Assembly: GCA_005798445.1 (NCBI GenBank) | Contig: SYJG01000329.1 | Coordinates: forward strand, 1 to 64,000 | Direction: 5' to 3' | Source: Planctomyces sp. | Lineage (GTDB): Bacteria; Planctomycetota; Planctomycetia; Planctomycetales; Planctomycetaceae | Length of the DNA: 64,000 bases | Shown: positions 37,001 through 45,733 of the stretch, piece after piece | Position numbering within the stretch: the stretch's first letter is position 1 | Layout of the letters: every line of letters starts with the position of its first letter | Made by a program: the position numbers and the translations under genes | The notes under the pieces: model-generated | The model's input: the letters and a program-made list of their open reading frames with translations, nothing else | The model's database searches: none | Told to the model about the DNA's origin: nothing

Positions 37001-37285
37001 TACGTCCAACACCGTAGCCAGGACATCGAACGCAAAGTCGCCGATGTCGCTGAGCAACCGGGGTTGCCTGGCTCGCGACTGCTGCACGGCTCCGTCGATG
37101 CCACGCAAAAGGGGTTCTGGAATCTGTACGGCTTCGGCCAACGGATGCTCGTGCAGTTTCTCGACGAGACCCTGATCCAAAACATCGAGAACTCGACGGA
37201 TCGCACTCTGAACGCCACCCGCCCCATGCCCGCCGAAATTCGAACTCCTCGGCGTCAGGCTCCGGCCGATCCGGCACGGCGCTGA
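34001..37285 (+). CDS. Large lipoprotein phosphodiesterase (alkaline-phosphatase superfamily)
   Basis: 1094 residues from GTG 34001, which has AAGGA eight bases upstream; ATGs at 33920, 33992 and 34022 are alternatives without good sites. A lipoprotein signal ends SLSYAGC. An N-terminal all-beta region (VFGTVGWTDTGVEVTEGEPISISASG) resembles PA-IL-like galactose-binding domains. The catalytic domain, in type I phosphodiesterase/nucleotide pyrophosphatase style, shows VFYVDGLRPD, FPSDTITSNGTMWTG with the nucleophile region, LPETDSVSHKE, SDHGHHGG and a late SPGTMHGYPL. The last 230 residues have no recognised domain. Ends 31 bases inside the convergent CobA-HemD gene. Confidence 0.75.
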   Translation: MSRYSSKMSLAPCGSDRWLALSVCLVVSLSYAGCSHTSSTTGHSFARKQQDADGNSVSVFGTVGWTDTGVEVTEGEPISISASGRVVVRQSDRWGQKFEATVNPEGTFLVHDGIQDQNFPLPSGNHGPAPCFCLIGRIGDDGKPFFVGKAKSWPASASGRLQLAVNDFDPSDCEGAFHAQITKPKLVQPMAYEEVVPTTDSSGSPMSNCQAVVFYVDGLRPDVVREMATMGHLPNIKSLFIDNGCWVSNCFTAFPSDTITSNGTMWTGCFSDRHGLKGQVRFCRQQLASQSYLDPLGPSRSARLLSPQGLDRALVDGQSTARKMIYGHKEGHQWKHSLTSDIKPLYELLRSEGRDWATGVLPIMTETPPPLWSRSLARTVPYFQANDAWKYIDDANSNYAVRQLMPREQPVMIVWLPETDSVSHKECRGQFGATRRTISRADQLIGQIVAEFKAQDRLRSTYFCLVSDHGHHGGRTGHLSLFDVAHELFYRPRELDADGHWTGGGLGVTVRQHRERAHHDGDGGREFVFIDGDSDGAARIYFPKGQYRSGDWSGPNRPADLLTYRLAEHLPSVNLVEFLANAEFNNPDGQQQERGRNEPARLFAESTNRQRAIDLVLMKLAENSVLVTTADRGSAVIERRPLENNSAEAIRWELRYSVVTDVQPAADGQVTFNVVEHPLRDPLGLTQAVDGSFLSAWHNEREWLEAQTPTQYPDSVVTLSRHMLWQNNIVPQESDAAPDLVITARPGWYFGNDSSPGTMHGYPLADAMRACMFVAGPNIRRGARIDSPCRLVDLTPTLLDMVGSGTRMEHFDGQPIRAIYQPATPHLPTPMFSKHIQQVQLPIQTASTSDETGLASKIAQLGNNGDITLTSGQIMRAVFWDSVDLKAWQPVSYEPVAEYPDQPLTINHPASPYDLNNLAYNAVLLTELSVFRIMDDVISPLTRGRKPFMTATDRVDLLLRHHRSAWVSESANVIDLTNATFWDYQLTSQTNMRRLDSAVDYVQHRSQDIERKVADVAEQPGLPGSRLLHGSVDATQKGFWNLYGFGQRMLVQFLDETLIQNIENSTDRTLNATRPMPAEIRTPRRQAPADPARR

Positions 37286-38823
37286 GTCTCTTGCTGCTCG
37301 ACTCGCTGAATCGCCGACAGGATTCCTTCCCAAGTGTGCTCCACCGCCTCTGCCGAAATCGGCAATCCAACCTCCTGGCACGCAGCCGACGTCACGGGAC
37401 TGATGCTGGCGATCCGAATTCTTCCCCCAAGCTGCGATCGCGCCGCTTCGGGAATCAATCGCGCGACATTGCGAGCAATCGCCGGACTGCTGACGCCGAT
37501 CCAATCCAGTTTCCCCACGATGAGCCGCTGATTCACGTCATCCGGCCAAGCGGCCACATCCCGATGTTGATAGACGACGATCTCTTCCAGCCGTGCTCCC
37601 GCTGCCGTCAGCTCCGTCCGCAAGACCTCGCGCACGCGATTGGCCCGAGCCCACAAGACTCGCTGACCACTCACCTGCGGGCACAATGCAGCAGCAAGAT
37701 GCTCTGCCCGATACGACTCAGGCACGACATCCGCTCGCAATTGAAACTCAGTCAACGCCGCCGCCGTCGAGGGACCAATCGCCGCCAGTTTCGCCTTCGC
37801 CAGCTTCCGAGCATCACCGCCGCGTTCCCACATCCGTCCCAACAATGCACGCACGCCATTCGCACTCGTGAAGACGATCCAGTCGAACTCGCCAATACGC
37901 CGCAACACGTCATCGATTGCATCCCAAGTTTCCGGCGGATCGATCTCCAACGTCGGCATGAGGACCGGCTCGGCACCCAACTCGAAGATACGGTCGATCT
38001 GCGAATCCGCTTGCTCATCCGCACGAGTCACACCAATTCGACGGCCGAAGAGCGGACGCTTCTCAAACCACGCGAGCTGTTCGCGCTGTTGCACGCACTC
38101 TCCCACAACGATCAGTGACGGCGGGCGCAGTCCCGCAGACGCCACTTGGTCCGCAATCGTCGCCAATGATGCCGTCACCGTCTGCTGCGACGGCCAACTC
38201 GCGTGACTGATGACAGCCACCGGCGTGCTCACGCTCTTTCCAGCCGCGATCAGTGAATCCGCAATCAGCTTCAGACGGTGCCAGCCCATATAAAAAACCA
38301 GCGTCCCCGGAAACGCCGCTAGGACCTTGTAATCCAAACTCGGTGAGTCCTTCGTCGGATCCTCATGACCCGTGATGAAGGCGACCGCCGAAGCGTGATC
38401 GCGATGAGTCACCGAAAACCCGGCGTACTCCCCCGCCGCGACCGCCGCCGTCACACCCGGCACGACCTCGAACGGAATCCCCGCCTCAGCCAACGCGGCC
38501 GCTTCCTCACTGCCCCGTCCGAACACGAATGGATCGCCACCCTTCAGACGAACAACGATCTTTCCCAGCTTCGCAGCCGCCAAAAGCCGCTGATTGATCT
38601 CCTCCTGATCCAGATGCCTCTCGCCTCCTGCCGATACGCGACACGTTCGTTCGGCCTTTGCCTTCGAGTACCGGAGCAAAATCGGATTCACCAGACCGTC
38701 GTACAAGATGACATCCGCGCGCCGCAGACATTCCAATCCGCGCAGCGTCAGCAGCCCCGGATCTCCCGGCCCTGCTCCCACCAAATAGACTTTTCCGACG
38801 GACGCGGACACGAGCAGCCTCAC
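37255..38823 (-). CDS. Fused uroporphyrinogen-III C-methyltransferase / uroporphyrinogen-III synthase
   Basis: 522 residues joining two steps of tetrapyrrole synthesis. Residues 1 to about 250 are CobA/SUMT: VYLVGAGPGDPGLLTLRG, the SAM-site VRLKGGDPFVFGRG and PGVTAAVAAGEYAG. The remainder is HemD-like (GRRIGVTRADEQADS, IVFTSANGVRALL, IAAIGPSTAAAL-like and WIGVSSPAIARNV). It would cyclise hydroxymethylbilane and methylate uroporphyrinogen III to precorrin-2, feeding siroheme or cobalamin. It starts at GTG 38823 and ends convergently inside the phosphodiesterase gene. Confidence 0.92.
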   Translation of the reverse strand: MRLLVSASVGKVYLVGAGPGDPGLLTLRGLECLRRADVILYDGLVNPILLRYSKAKAERTCRVSAGGERHLDQEEINQRLLAAAKLGKIVVRLKGGDPFVFGRGSEEAAALAEAGIPFEVVPGVTAAVAAGEYAGFSVTHRDHASAVAFITGHEDPTKDSPSLDYKVLAAFPGTLVFYMGWHRLKLIADSLIAAGKSVSTPVAVISHASWPSQQTVTASLATIADQVASAGLRPPSLIVVGECVQQREQLAWFEKRPLFGRRIGVTRADEQADSQIDRIFELGAEPVLMPTLEIDPPETWDAIDDVLRRIGEFDWIVFTSANGVRALLGRMWERGGDARKLAKAKLAAIGPSTAAALTEFQLRADVVPESYRAEHLAAALCPQVSGQRVLWARANRVREVLRTELTAAGARLEEIVVYQHRDVAAWPDDVNQRLIVGKLDWIGVSSPAIARNVARLIPEAARSQLGGRIRIASISPVTSAACQEVGLPISAEAVEHTWEGILSAIQRVEQQETQRRAGSAGA

Positions 38824-38865
38824 ATGACGACTGGTTTCCGGCGCAGCGTATCGGTGTCACCACCA

Positions 38866-38901
38866 ACGAAAAAGCCCGATGGCTTCGTGGCCACCGGGCT
38901 T
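38866..38901 (-). terminator. Rho-independent terminator of the ribosomal superoperon
   Basis: On the minus strand AAGCCCGGTGGC pairs with GCCATCGGGCTT around a six-base loop, then TTTTTCG. It begins 21 bases after the rplQ stop codon and closes the S10-spc-alpha cluster. Confidence 0.85.
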
Positions 38902-38922
38902 GAGATCAATTCTGCCGTTGAG

Positions 38923-39465
38923 TTACGACTTGCTCTCGACCGTCAGTCGAGTCGGCTCACCGACGAATTCCAAGAATGCCAACTGGGCGGCATCACCCAA
39001 CCGACGCTTCGCGATGTGAACCACGCGAGTGTATCCACCCGGTCGATCCTCAAATCGCGGCGCAAGTTTTTCGAGCAACAAAAGAACTACGTCATTGCTT
39101 CGCAGCACATCAAATAACCGGCGACGATGGTGGATGTACTTGCCTTGGGCCTTCAACCAAGCCTGACCAGCCTCGGTGGCTCGCCAAGCTTTGTATTCGT
39201 CGCTGCCACGAGCATGCGGACAAGCGATTTGATTGGCGTCGTCCAGGCACTTCTTCGCCTTCACGGCCGTCGTGATCAACTTCTCGATAAACGGGCGAAC
39301 TTCCTTCGCCTTTGCCAAAGTCGTTCGAATCCGGCCATTCGCCTTCGCTGCGCCCGCCACTTCTTGGTCACACGTCAGGATCAAACAACGAGCCATATTG
39401 CGCATCAACGCATGACGATGCGAACTATTCCGCCCCAGATGTCGGCCTCGAAGTCTGTGCCGCAT
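38923..39465 (-). CDS. rplQ: 50S ribosomal protein L17
   Basis: 180 residues. MRHRLRGRHLGRNSSHRHALMRN is the canonical L17 N-terminus, and VHIAKRRLGDAAQLAFLEFV the C-terminal block. It is about 50 residues longer than the E. coli protein. The extra part is a central insertion (HARGSDEYKAWRATEAGQAW) plus a short tail. Last gene of the cluster, 74 bases after rpoA. Confidence 0.95.
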   Translation of the reverse strand: MRHRLRGRHLGRNSSHRHALMRNMARCLILTCDQEVAGAAKANGRIRTTLAKAKEVRPFIEKLITTAVKAKKCLDDANQIACPHARGSDEYKAWRATEAGQAWLKAQGKYIHHRRRLFDVLRSNDVVLLLLEKLAPRFEDRPGGYTRVVHIAKRRLGDAAQLAFLEFVGEPTRLTVESKS

Positions 39466-39539
39466 GATCGATCACCCAAATCTTTCTTCATCGCAATACG
39501 CCGGTCGTCATTCACGATCCGGCTTGTTCCCACCGATCG

Positions 39540-40556
39540 CTACCTCGCGGCAAGAGATCGGGACACTTTCATTCCCAATCGGAGACCAATCACACTCAGA
39601 CGCTCCCGAACCTCAACTAGCGTGGTCTCGCCGAAGTTCCGCACTTGCAACAACTGATCCTCACTGCGAGTGACCAAGTCGCGAACCGTGTTGATTCCTT
39701 CCGACTCCAAGCAGTTTGTCGCACGCACCGACAAGTTCAACTCCGCCAAACTTTGATTGAGCTTCTCTTCCAATTCCAAATCGACCGGTGAGTACCCAGT
39801 TGAGTCCAGCATGCCACGAAGTCCACCTTCGGGACTGATCTCAGCACCGGCCTCGCGAAACGAGACAAACGGAGTGAGATGCTTGCGAAGTATCTTCGCT
39901 GCCTCCACAACGGCCATCTCCGGTGTAATCGTCCCGTTTGTCCAGACCTCTAGGTTCAGCTTGTCATAATTCGTTCGCTGACCGACTCGGCAATCTTCGA
40001 TCTTGTATCGCACACGAACGACCGGGGAAAAAATTGCATCGAGCAACAGAAGTCCCGGCTCCTCATCATGTGACGCGTGATACTCGGATGCCGGGATGTA
40101 GCTGCGGCCATTCTCAACGGTCAGTTCCATGTTGAACGGCACGTCGTCAGTCATCGTAGCGATGATCAGATTCTTGTTAAGCACTTCAACCTGGTCGCTG
40201 CAATTAATGTCTCCGGCGGTGACGACACCGCGTTGATTCCGCTCGATTCGCAATGTCTTCTGCGTTGAACTGTGATTTTTCACCACGACCGATTTGATGT
40301 TCAAACAAATGTCAGTGACGTCTTCGACGACACCGGGAACCGTCATGAACTCATGCTGCACCCCCTGGATGCGCACTTTCGTAATCGAACTACCTTCCAA
40401 ACTGGTCAGCATGATCCGCCGCAGGCTGTTACCGATTGTCGCTCCAAAACCGCGTTCAAACGGTTCTGCGACAAACATGCCATACATCGGAGTGGCCGTC
40501 GTCGGCACCAACTGCACTTTGCTCGGAAGTTCCAGACCTCGCCAACGAATTCGCAT
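39540..40556 (-). CDS. rpoA: RNA polymerase alpha subunit
   Basis: 338 residues from the ATG at 40556, which has GGAGG eight bases upstream. The N-terminal assembly domain ([23 protein letters not shown]) is followed by a linker and the C-terminal domain with [23 protein letters not shown] and a [10 protein letters not shown] helix, which contacts UP elements and activators. Placed between rpsK and rplQ as in most bacteria, although rpsD is missing from its usual place before it. Confidence 0.97.
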   Translation of the reverse strand: MRIRWRGLELPSKVQLVPTTATPMYGMFVAEPFERGFGATIGNSLRRIMLTSLEGSSITKVRIQGVQHEFMTVPGVVEDVTDICLNIKSVVVKNHSSTQKTLRIERNQRGVVTAGDINCSDQVEVLNKNLIIATMTDDVPFNMELTVENGRSYIPASEYHASHDEEPGLLLLDAIFSPVVRVRYKIEDCRVGQRTNYDKLNLEVWTNGTITPEMAVVEAAKILRKHLTPFVSFREAGAEISPEGGLRGMLDSTGYSPVDLELEEKLNQSLAELNLSVRATNCLESEGINTVRDLVTRSEDQLLQVRNFGETTLVEVRERLSVIGLRLGMKVSRSLAAR

Positions 40557-40630
40557 TGTCAACCTCCAAATAAAACCGCTTCTCAAGCTCTATCAGACCG
40601 CTGCCCAATCCATCTAAAACTTCGTAACTA

Positions 40631-41008
40631 CTACACGCGACGCTTTTTCGGCGGGCGACAACCGTTGTGTGGTAACGGTGTGATATCCTCAATCGAACGA
40701 ACTACGATGCCGGAACTCTGAAGACCTGTAATTGCGCTTTCGCGACCGGAACCAGGGCCATTAACACGCACTTCCATTTCACGGACCCCGAACTTCGCAG
40801 CACGTTCTGCACAGATTTCAGCAGCTCGTTGGGCGGCAAACGGAGTGCTCTTACGACTTCCCTTAAAACCGGCCGTACCGGCCGTCGCCCAACACAACAC
40901 GTCCCCAGCCGGATCGGTGACTGTCACGATCGTATTGTTGAAAGTTGCCTTGATGAACGCGATCGCTTTGTTGACGTGCCGCCGCACTTTTTTCTTACCT
41001 GCTGCCAC
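40631..41008 (-). CDS. rpsK: 30S ribosomal protein S11
   Basis: 125 residues starting at GTG 41008, where GAGAGGTGG lies just upstream; the ATG at 41044 has no ribosome site. Conserved S11 blocks [34 protein letters not shown] and the terminal [15 protein letters not shown] are all present. Confidence 0.96.
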   Translation of the reverse strand: MAAGKKKVRRHVNKAIAFIKATFNNTIVTVTDPAGDVLCWATAGTAGFKGSRKSTPFAAQRAAEICAERAAKFGVREMEVRVNGPGSGRESAITGLQSSGIVVRSIEDITPLPHNGCRPPKKRRV

Positions 41009-41095
41009 TATTCCACCTCTCTGCAATGTTCGTTGGAAATTCACCGTCTGCGGGCGCTCGGTTCATGAAAATCTGACCAAAATCCTCGACTCGGA

Positions 41096-41482
41096 TTAGT
41101 GCTTCATGTCCTTGACGCCCTTCTTTCCGGCGACAGTCTTCTTCACACCCTTTCGAGTCCTCGCATTAGTACGCGTCCGCTGACCTCGCACTGGCAGATT
41201 GCGGCGATGCCGTGTACCACGATAACTCTTGATATCCTTCAAACGACCGACGTCTTGCTGAATTGCACGGCGCAACTGCCCTTCAACCATCACTTCCTTG
41301 TCGAGGAAGCCGTTGATTTTGGCGATATTATCGTCCGTCAATTGCGACGCCTTAATCCGCGGATCAATGCCAAGTTGATGGCACAATCGTAGCGCGACCT
41401 TCTGGCCAACGCCATACAGGTACGACAACGAGATATAGACGAACTTGTCGTTCGGAATATCGACACCCTGAATACGAGGCAT
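41096..41482 (-). CDS. rpsM: 30S ribosomal protein S13
   Basis: 128 residues from ATG 41482, preceded by AAGGGGAG; the longer frame overlaps rpmJ. MPRIQGVDIPNDK, LSYLYGVGQ and the C-terminal RGTRHRRNLPVRGQRTRTNA with lysine-rich tail are diagnostic. Sits 11 bases after rpmJ. Confidence 0.96.
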   Translation of the reverse strand: MPRIQGVDIPNDKFVYISLSYLYGVGQKVALRLCHQLGIDPRIKASQLTDDNIAKINGFLDKEVMVEGQLRRAIQQDVGRLKDIKSYRGTRHRRNLPVRGQRTRTNARTRKGVKKTVAGKKGVKDMKH

Positions 41483-41493
41483 CGCGGCTCCCC

Positions 41494-41610
41494 TTAACCT
41501 TGGCGCTGCTTGTGACGTGGATCGAGGCTGCACACAACGTACATGCGACCACGACGCCGCACAATTTTGCAGCCCTCGCAGATGCGCCGAATACTCGACC
41601 GAACCTTCAT
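41494..41610 (-). CDS. rpmJ: 50S ribosomal protein L36
   Basis: Only 38 codons. The translation [20 protein letters not shown] continues to a final HKQRQG, as in L36. The zinc set C11, C14, C27 and H33 is present, so this is the zinc-containing form. Between secY (17 bases) and rpsM (11 bases), its usual alpha-operon place. Confidence 0.93.
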   Translation of the reverse strand: MKVRSSIRRICEGCKIVRRRGRMYVVCSLDPRHKQRQG

Positions 41611-41627
41611 GACAACCTCAAAACTTC

Positions 41628-42968
41628 CTAGCCCTCGGTCAAACCGGCCTGATTCCGCACCAGCAAATGGCTATCAATACGGGAGATCAGATCAATGGAC
41701 ACCGAGACCACAATCAACAAACCCGTACCACCGTAAAAACCGGCGATCACGGGATCGACATTCACGACTTTGCTCACAATGCTGGGAAGAATTGCCAACA
41801 AACTCAAGAACCCCGCACCCACAAAAGTCACTCGAACGATGACTTGTTCCAAATACTTTGAGGTCCGTTCACCTGGACGATATCCGGGGATGAAGCTGCC
41901 ATAGTCCTTCAGATTTTGAGCGATCTCCTTCGGATTGAATGTGACTGCCGCCCAGAAATATGAGAAGAAGAAAATCAATCCCGCGTAACTCAGATAGTAA
42001 AGTGCAGGCAAACTAACGAATTGGTTGAAGTACGGAATGTCGAGCCGCATCAACAATTGATTATGCAGATAGCTGGGAATCATCAACAGGCTCGAAGCGA
42101 AGATGATCGGCATGACACCAGACTGGTTGAGCTTGAGCGGAAGAAACTGCTCGGAACCGCCAAACATCCGCCGGCCACGAACGTGCTTCGCACTCTGAAC
42201 GGGAATTCGCCGTTGAGCCTGCGTCACAAATACCACGGCCAATACGATCGCCACAAACAAGCCAATGAGGAGTAAGATCCGATCAATCCCATTGTCAGAT
42301 CCAATGGACATCCCACGTTCAAGCACAGGCTTCGCAAGATTAAAAACTGCCGATGGCATCTGAGCCATGATGCCGGCCATAATCAACAGACTGATCCCAT
42401 TGCCAATTCCAAAGGCGTCAATTTGCTCGCCAATCCACATCAAAAACATTGTTCCAGACGTCATCATCACCGCAGTCGCAAGATGGAAGAGAAACGTGTC
42501 GTACTCTGCCAACACCATACCTTGGCCAGTCACACTTCCAGCCGACATCGCCTTCACCCAAAAAAAACTCTGCAACAAACTGACGACCACTGTGATTTGT
42601 CGTGTTAGTTCATTGATCTTACGTCTCCCCGACTCGCCTTCTTTCTGAAGACGTTCCAACGGAGGATAGACGGTCGCCAGCAACTGGAAGACGATCGAAC
42701 AGGAAATGTAGGGCATGATTCCCAGTCCGAAGATCGTGCTGTAGCCAACTTGGGACGCCGAAAACAGCGACGCCGTTTGCAGAATTTGTCCGAGTGGACC
42801 TCCACTGCCGGACTGCAGCTTTTCAATGTTCTGCTGCACGAGTTCTTGATTGACGATCGGCAGCGGAACCCAAAATCCCATCCGATACACCGCAAGCAGC
42901 ACTACTGTCAGCAGTAGTTTGCGACGAAGATCAGGGATCGATAGGATCGCTACGAGTTTCTGGATCAT
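41628..42968 (-). CDS. secY: Protein translocase subunit SecY
   Basis: 446 residues from ATG 42968 (a GTG directly before it is an alternative). Ten membrane segments, the plug region and [18 protein letters not shown] after the second one, and the cytoplasmic loops with [27 protein letters not shown] are SecY-typical. It forms the channel for Sec export. Downstream come rpmJ and rpsM with no adk, map or infA between. Confidence 0.97.
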   Translation of the reverse strand: MIQKLVAILSIPDLRRKLLLTVVLLAVYRMGFWVPLPIVNQELVQQNIEKLQSGSGGPLGQILQTASLFSASQVGYSTIFGLGIMPYISCSIVFQLLATVYPPLERLQKEGESGRRKINELTRQITVVVSLLQSFFWVKAMSAGSVTGQGMVLAEYDTFLFHLATAVMMTSGTMFLMWIGEQIDAFGIGNGISLLIMAGIMAQMPSAVFNLAKPVLERGMSIGSDNGIDRILLLIGLFVAIVLAVVFVTQAQRRIPVQSAKHVRGRRMFGGSEQFLPLKLNQSGVMPIIFASSLLMIPSYLHNQLLMRLDIPYFNQFVSLPALYYLSYAGLIFFFSYFWAAVTFNPKEIAQNLKDYGSFIPGYRPGERTSKYLEQVIVRVTFVGAGFLSLLAILPSIVSKVVNVDPVIAGFYGGTGLLIVVSVSIDLISRIDSHLLVRNQAGLTEG

Positions 42969-43034
42969 CACTCACTCAGAGGGTTTTACACCCTCGCGAC
43001 GAACTCAATGTGTTCGCCACATGGACAACATCAA

Positions 43035-43487
43035 CTAGCCCAGCACAACTTTGCCGCCGGCCGCTTCAATTTTCTGAGCCGCACTGCGGGTTACATGACT
43101 CGCTTCAACCGTCAATGCCCGCGTCAACTCACCTCCACCAAGCACTCGCACGATTTCACTCCGCCGCGGAATGAGCCCGGCCGAAATCAGTGCGTCCATA
43201 TCCACTACCGTAACACCAGCGTCCAGTTTTCCGAACGCCCCAATGTTCACAATTGCGATCTTTTTCTGTACTGAATAGTCACCAGCCGAGAACCCACGTT
43301 TCGCGACTTTGCGAAACATCGGCATCTGACCACCTTCTTTGACTAAATACCCTTTGGCACCCGAACGGGAGCTTTCGCCCTTGTGTCCTCGACCAGAGGT
43401 CTTCCCGTGACTGCCGATGCCACGCCCAAGACGTTTACGATTGGGACCTTGACGGCCGGCTGCAGCGGTGACTTCGTGAATGTGCAT
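43035..43487 (-). CDS. rplO: 50S ribosomal protein L15
   Basis: 150 residues from ATG 43487 (a TTG two codons upstream is possible). GPNRKRLGRGIGSHGKTSGRGHKGESSRSG is the glycine/arginine-rich L15 start; the C-terminal AHGF-like fold ends with GGKVVLG. Its start follows rpsE by 28 bases, leaving no room for rpmD, which normally lies there. Confidence 0.96.
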   Translation of the reverse strand: MHIHEVTAAAGRQGPNRKRLGRGIGSHGKTSGRGHKGESSRSGAKGYLVKEGGQMPMFRKVAKRGFSAGDYSVQKKIAIVNIGAFGKLDAGVTVVDMDALISAGLIPRRSEIVRVLGGGELTRALTVEASHVTRSAAQKIEAAGGKVVLG

Positions 43488-43515
43488 TTTCAATTACTTC
43501 CCGAAACAGATGCTT

Positions 43516-44016
43516 CTACAACTGCACGCCGCGCAACCGAGCTACTTCATCCCGAGTCCGCAAAGACTTAAGCGCTTCGAACACGGCTTTGACCAGCGTC
43601 AAAGGGCAATTCGAGCCAAAACTCTTAGTCAACACATCAGTGATTCCGACTGCGTTCATAATCGAACGAACCGAACCGCCGGCGATAACGCCCGTTCCCG
43701 GACTGGCTGGAATCAAGACGATGCGGGATGCTCCAAAACGTCCTTCGACTCGATGGGGAATCGTTTGATGAACGACTTGCACCTTGATGCGCGTTCGTTC
43801 GGCCGCACGAGTCGCCTTTTCGACAGCGATCGGAACTTCCGGCCCTTTGCCATAGCCCCAGCCAACTGTCCCGCGACCGTCACCGACCACGACTAAGCCC
43901 GCAAAGCTGAAACGGCGACCTCCCTTGACCACACAGGCGCAACGCCGAATTTGTAGTGTGTGTTCAACACTGTCGGATCGATTTTCTGATCGGTTGTCGG
44001 ATCGTTTTTCTGCCAC
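43516..44016 (-). CDS. rpsE: 30S ribosomal protein S5
   Basis: 166 residues starting at GTG 44016 with GAGGGG upstream. RRCACVVKGGRRFSFAGLVVVGDGRG is the S5 double-stranded RNA-binding domain and PASPGTGVIAGGSVRSIMNAVGI the C-terminal block. A short polar N-terminal head (RSDNRSENRSDS) precedes it. Confidence 0.96.
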   Translation of the reverse strand: MAEKRSDNRSENRSDSVEHTLQIRRCACVVKGGRRFSFAGLVVVGDGRGTVGWGYGKGPEVPIAVEKATRAAERTRIKVQVVHQTIPHRVEGRFGASRIVLIPASPGTGVIAGGSVRSIMNAVGITDVLTKSFGSNCPLTLVKAVFEALKSLRTRDEVARLRGVQL

Positions 44017-44039
44017 AGTTCCCCTCGCGATTCACTCGA

Positions 44040-44411
44040 CTAAAATTCTAAACCTGCTTCACGAGCACCGTCGGCCAACGCTGCGACACGCCCGTGATAT
44101 TTGTATTGTCCGCGATCGAACACGACGTTGGTGATCCCCCTCTGTACACAACGCTCGCCGAGCGTCTTACCCACGACAGTCGCTGCCACGACGTTCCCGC
44201 CATTCTTCAATTGGCCTCGCAATTTTTTTTCGGCACTACTGGCGGCAGCAACCGTCTTGCCAGATATGTCGTCGATGACTTGCGCGGAGATATGCTTGTT
44301 ACTGCGGAACACCGACAGGCGCAATCGGCCACTGGCAGAGCGGCGCACCTGATTGCGCACGCGCCACGTTCGACGTTGTCGGCGACGATGAAGAGATTTT
44401 ATGATCGACAT
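44040..44411 (-). CDS. rplR: 50S ribosomal protein L18
   Basis: 123 residues from ATG 44411. [40 protein letters not shown] and [39 protein letters not shown] are the 5S-rRNA-binding L18 blocks, abbreviated here to [13 protein letters not shown] and [19 protein letters not shown]. Located between rplF and rpsE as usual. Confidence 0.96.
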   Translation of the reverse strand: MSIIKSLHRRRQRRTWRVRNQVRRSASGRLRLSVFRSNKHISAQVIDDISGKTVAAASSAEKKLRGQLKNGGNVVAATVVGKTLGERCVQRGITNVVFDRGQYKYHGRVAALADGAREAGLEF

Positions 44412-44469
44412 ACCCGCACTTCGTTGCAATCGGGCGTCGATGCGACGCCGGAACTTTGTTTGTCAGAAG

Positions 44470-45018
44470 TTACTTGGCTCCCGCGCCAAACGCCTTACCA
44501 GCCTTACGGCGAATGAACTCACCAGCGTATTTGACACCTTTGGCCTTATATGGATCGGGAACGCGCGACGCACGCACCTGAGCAGCAAATTGACCGACCG
44601 CTTGCTTATCTACTCCGGAAACGACCAAGTGCGTATTGTCCGGAAGAGACACCAAGATATCGGAGGGAACATCGAACACGACAGGCTTTGAGTAGCCAAC
44701 CGACAGTTCCAACTTCTTTCCCTTCAACTGAACCTGATAACCGACGCCGTTGAGTTCCAGTCGCTTTTCGAAACCAGAATGAACTCCGGTGACCGCATTG
44801 TTCAGGAGGGCCCGAAAGAGTCCGTGCAACGCTCGCTCGCTACGACCGGTGCCATTTACTGATACATTCAGCGTTGTTCCTTCCTTGGCGACACTGACCA
44901 CAGGATGCAACGGCACCGAAAGTTTACCCTTCGGACCGCTAGCGCAGACCTGACCAGCAATCACATCAACAGTGACGCCGCTCGGAACAATCACAGGCAT
45001 TTTTCCAACTCGTGACAT
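44470..45018 (-). CDS. rplF: 50S ribosomal protein L6
   Basis: 182 residues. MSRVGKMPVIVPSGV is the L6 opening and PDPYKAKGVKYAGEFIRRK the conserved C-terminal rRNA-binding motif. The 89-base gap to rpsH, wide for this cluster, contains the inverted repeat at 45046-45096. Confidence 0.96.
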   Translation of the reverse strand: MSRVGKMPVIVPSGVTVDVIAGQVCASGPKGKLSVPLHPVVSVAKEGTTLNVSVNGTGRSERALHGLFRALLNNAVTGVHSGFEKRLELNGVGYQVQLKGKKLELSVGYSKPVVFDVPSDILVSLPDNTHLVVSGVDKQAVGQFAAQVRASRVPDPYKAKGVKYAGEFIRRKAGKAFGAGAK

Positions 45019-45045
45019 TTCGCCGCTCGCACTAATTTCTTGTCA

Positions 45046-45096
45046 GGCAGGTCTTCAACCTGCCAAGTTTTTTTAGGGAAAGGTTGAAGACCTGCC
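45046..45096. repeat. Inverted repeat, family D, inside the spc operon
   Basis: Perfect 16-base arms GGCAGGTCTTCAACCT and AGGTTGAAGACCTGCC with a 19-base spacer containing TTTTTTT. The left arm alone also folds (GGCAGGT with ACCTGCC). It would form a strong hairpin in the transcript between rpsH and rplF. Confidence 0.8.
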
Positions 45097-45107
45097 CCGG
45101 AAAGTTG

Positions 45108-45509
45108 TTACCAAATCTCCAGCAGCGCCTCGCCCCCGATTCCTTTTTCCTTCGCTTCACGATTGCTGAGCACACCTTTATTCGTCGAAAGGACGAGTAC
45201 ACCCATCCCTCCGAGCACCTTCGGCATGTTCTCGCGGCCAAAATAAATTCGGCGACCCGGCTTGCTGACGCGCTTGATGCTCCGAACCACACGTTCGCCG
45301 CTCGGGCCGTACTTTAGATTGATCCGCAAAGTGCCACCGGGGGCACCTTCGTTGGCGTGCGACTCAAAATCCCAAATGAAACCCTCACGCTGAAGAGCAG
45401 CTGCAATTTGCACCTTCAAATTCGAGACTGGAACATCCACATGCGTCGCCTCAACATGCAGGCCATTACGGATTCGAGTCGCCAAATCACTTATCGGATC
45501 AGTCATCAT
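45108..45509 (-). CDS. rpsH: 30S ribosomal protein S8
   Basis: 133 residues; the ATG pair at 45509/45506 gives two possible starts. MTDPISDLATRIRNGL and the C-terminal VLSTNKGVLSNREAKEKGIGGE are diagnostic. Follows rpsN by 15 bases. Confidence 0.96.
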   Translation of the reverse strand: MMTDPISDLATRIRNGLHVEATHVDVPVSNLKVQIAAALQREGFIWDFESHANEGAPGGTLRINLKYGPSGERVVRSIKRVSKPGRRIYFGRENMPKVLGGMGVLVLSTNKGVLSNREAKEKGIGGEALLEIW

Positions 45510-45524
45510 AATGAAGTCGCCTAC

Positions 45525-45710
45525 CTACCAACTCGCTTTTTTTACACCGGGAATCATGCCGTCCAGCGCCAAATTGCGGAAACAGATTCGACAAAGCTTA
45601 AACTTCTTATACACAGCGCGCTGACGACCACACATCTGGCATCGGCTCTCACGCCGTGAACTGAATTTCGGAGTACGTTTTGCTTTCGCAATATGTGCTT
45701 TGGTTGCCAT
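45525..45710 (-). CDS. rpsN: 30S ribosomal protein S14, zinc-binding type
   Basis: 61 residues, the short type Z form. [22 protein letters not shown] carries the zinc ribbon as two C-x-x-C pairs, here shown as CQMCG and CRICF, and the end [11 protein letters not shown] is canonical. Between rplE and rpsH. Confidence 0.96.
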   Translation of the reverse strand: MATKAHIAKAKRTPKFSSRRESRCQMCGRQRAVYKKFKLCRICFRNLALDGMIPGVKKASW

Positions 45711-45733
45711 GACTCACTGACCTTGAAAGCTGA

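Noticed and set aside
43488-43515. Search for rpmD between rpsE and rplO
   Set aside because: Only 28 bases separate the two genes; no L30 is possible here.
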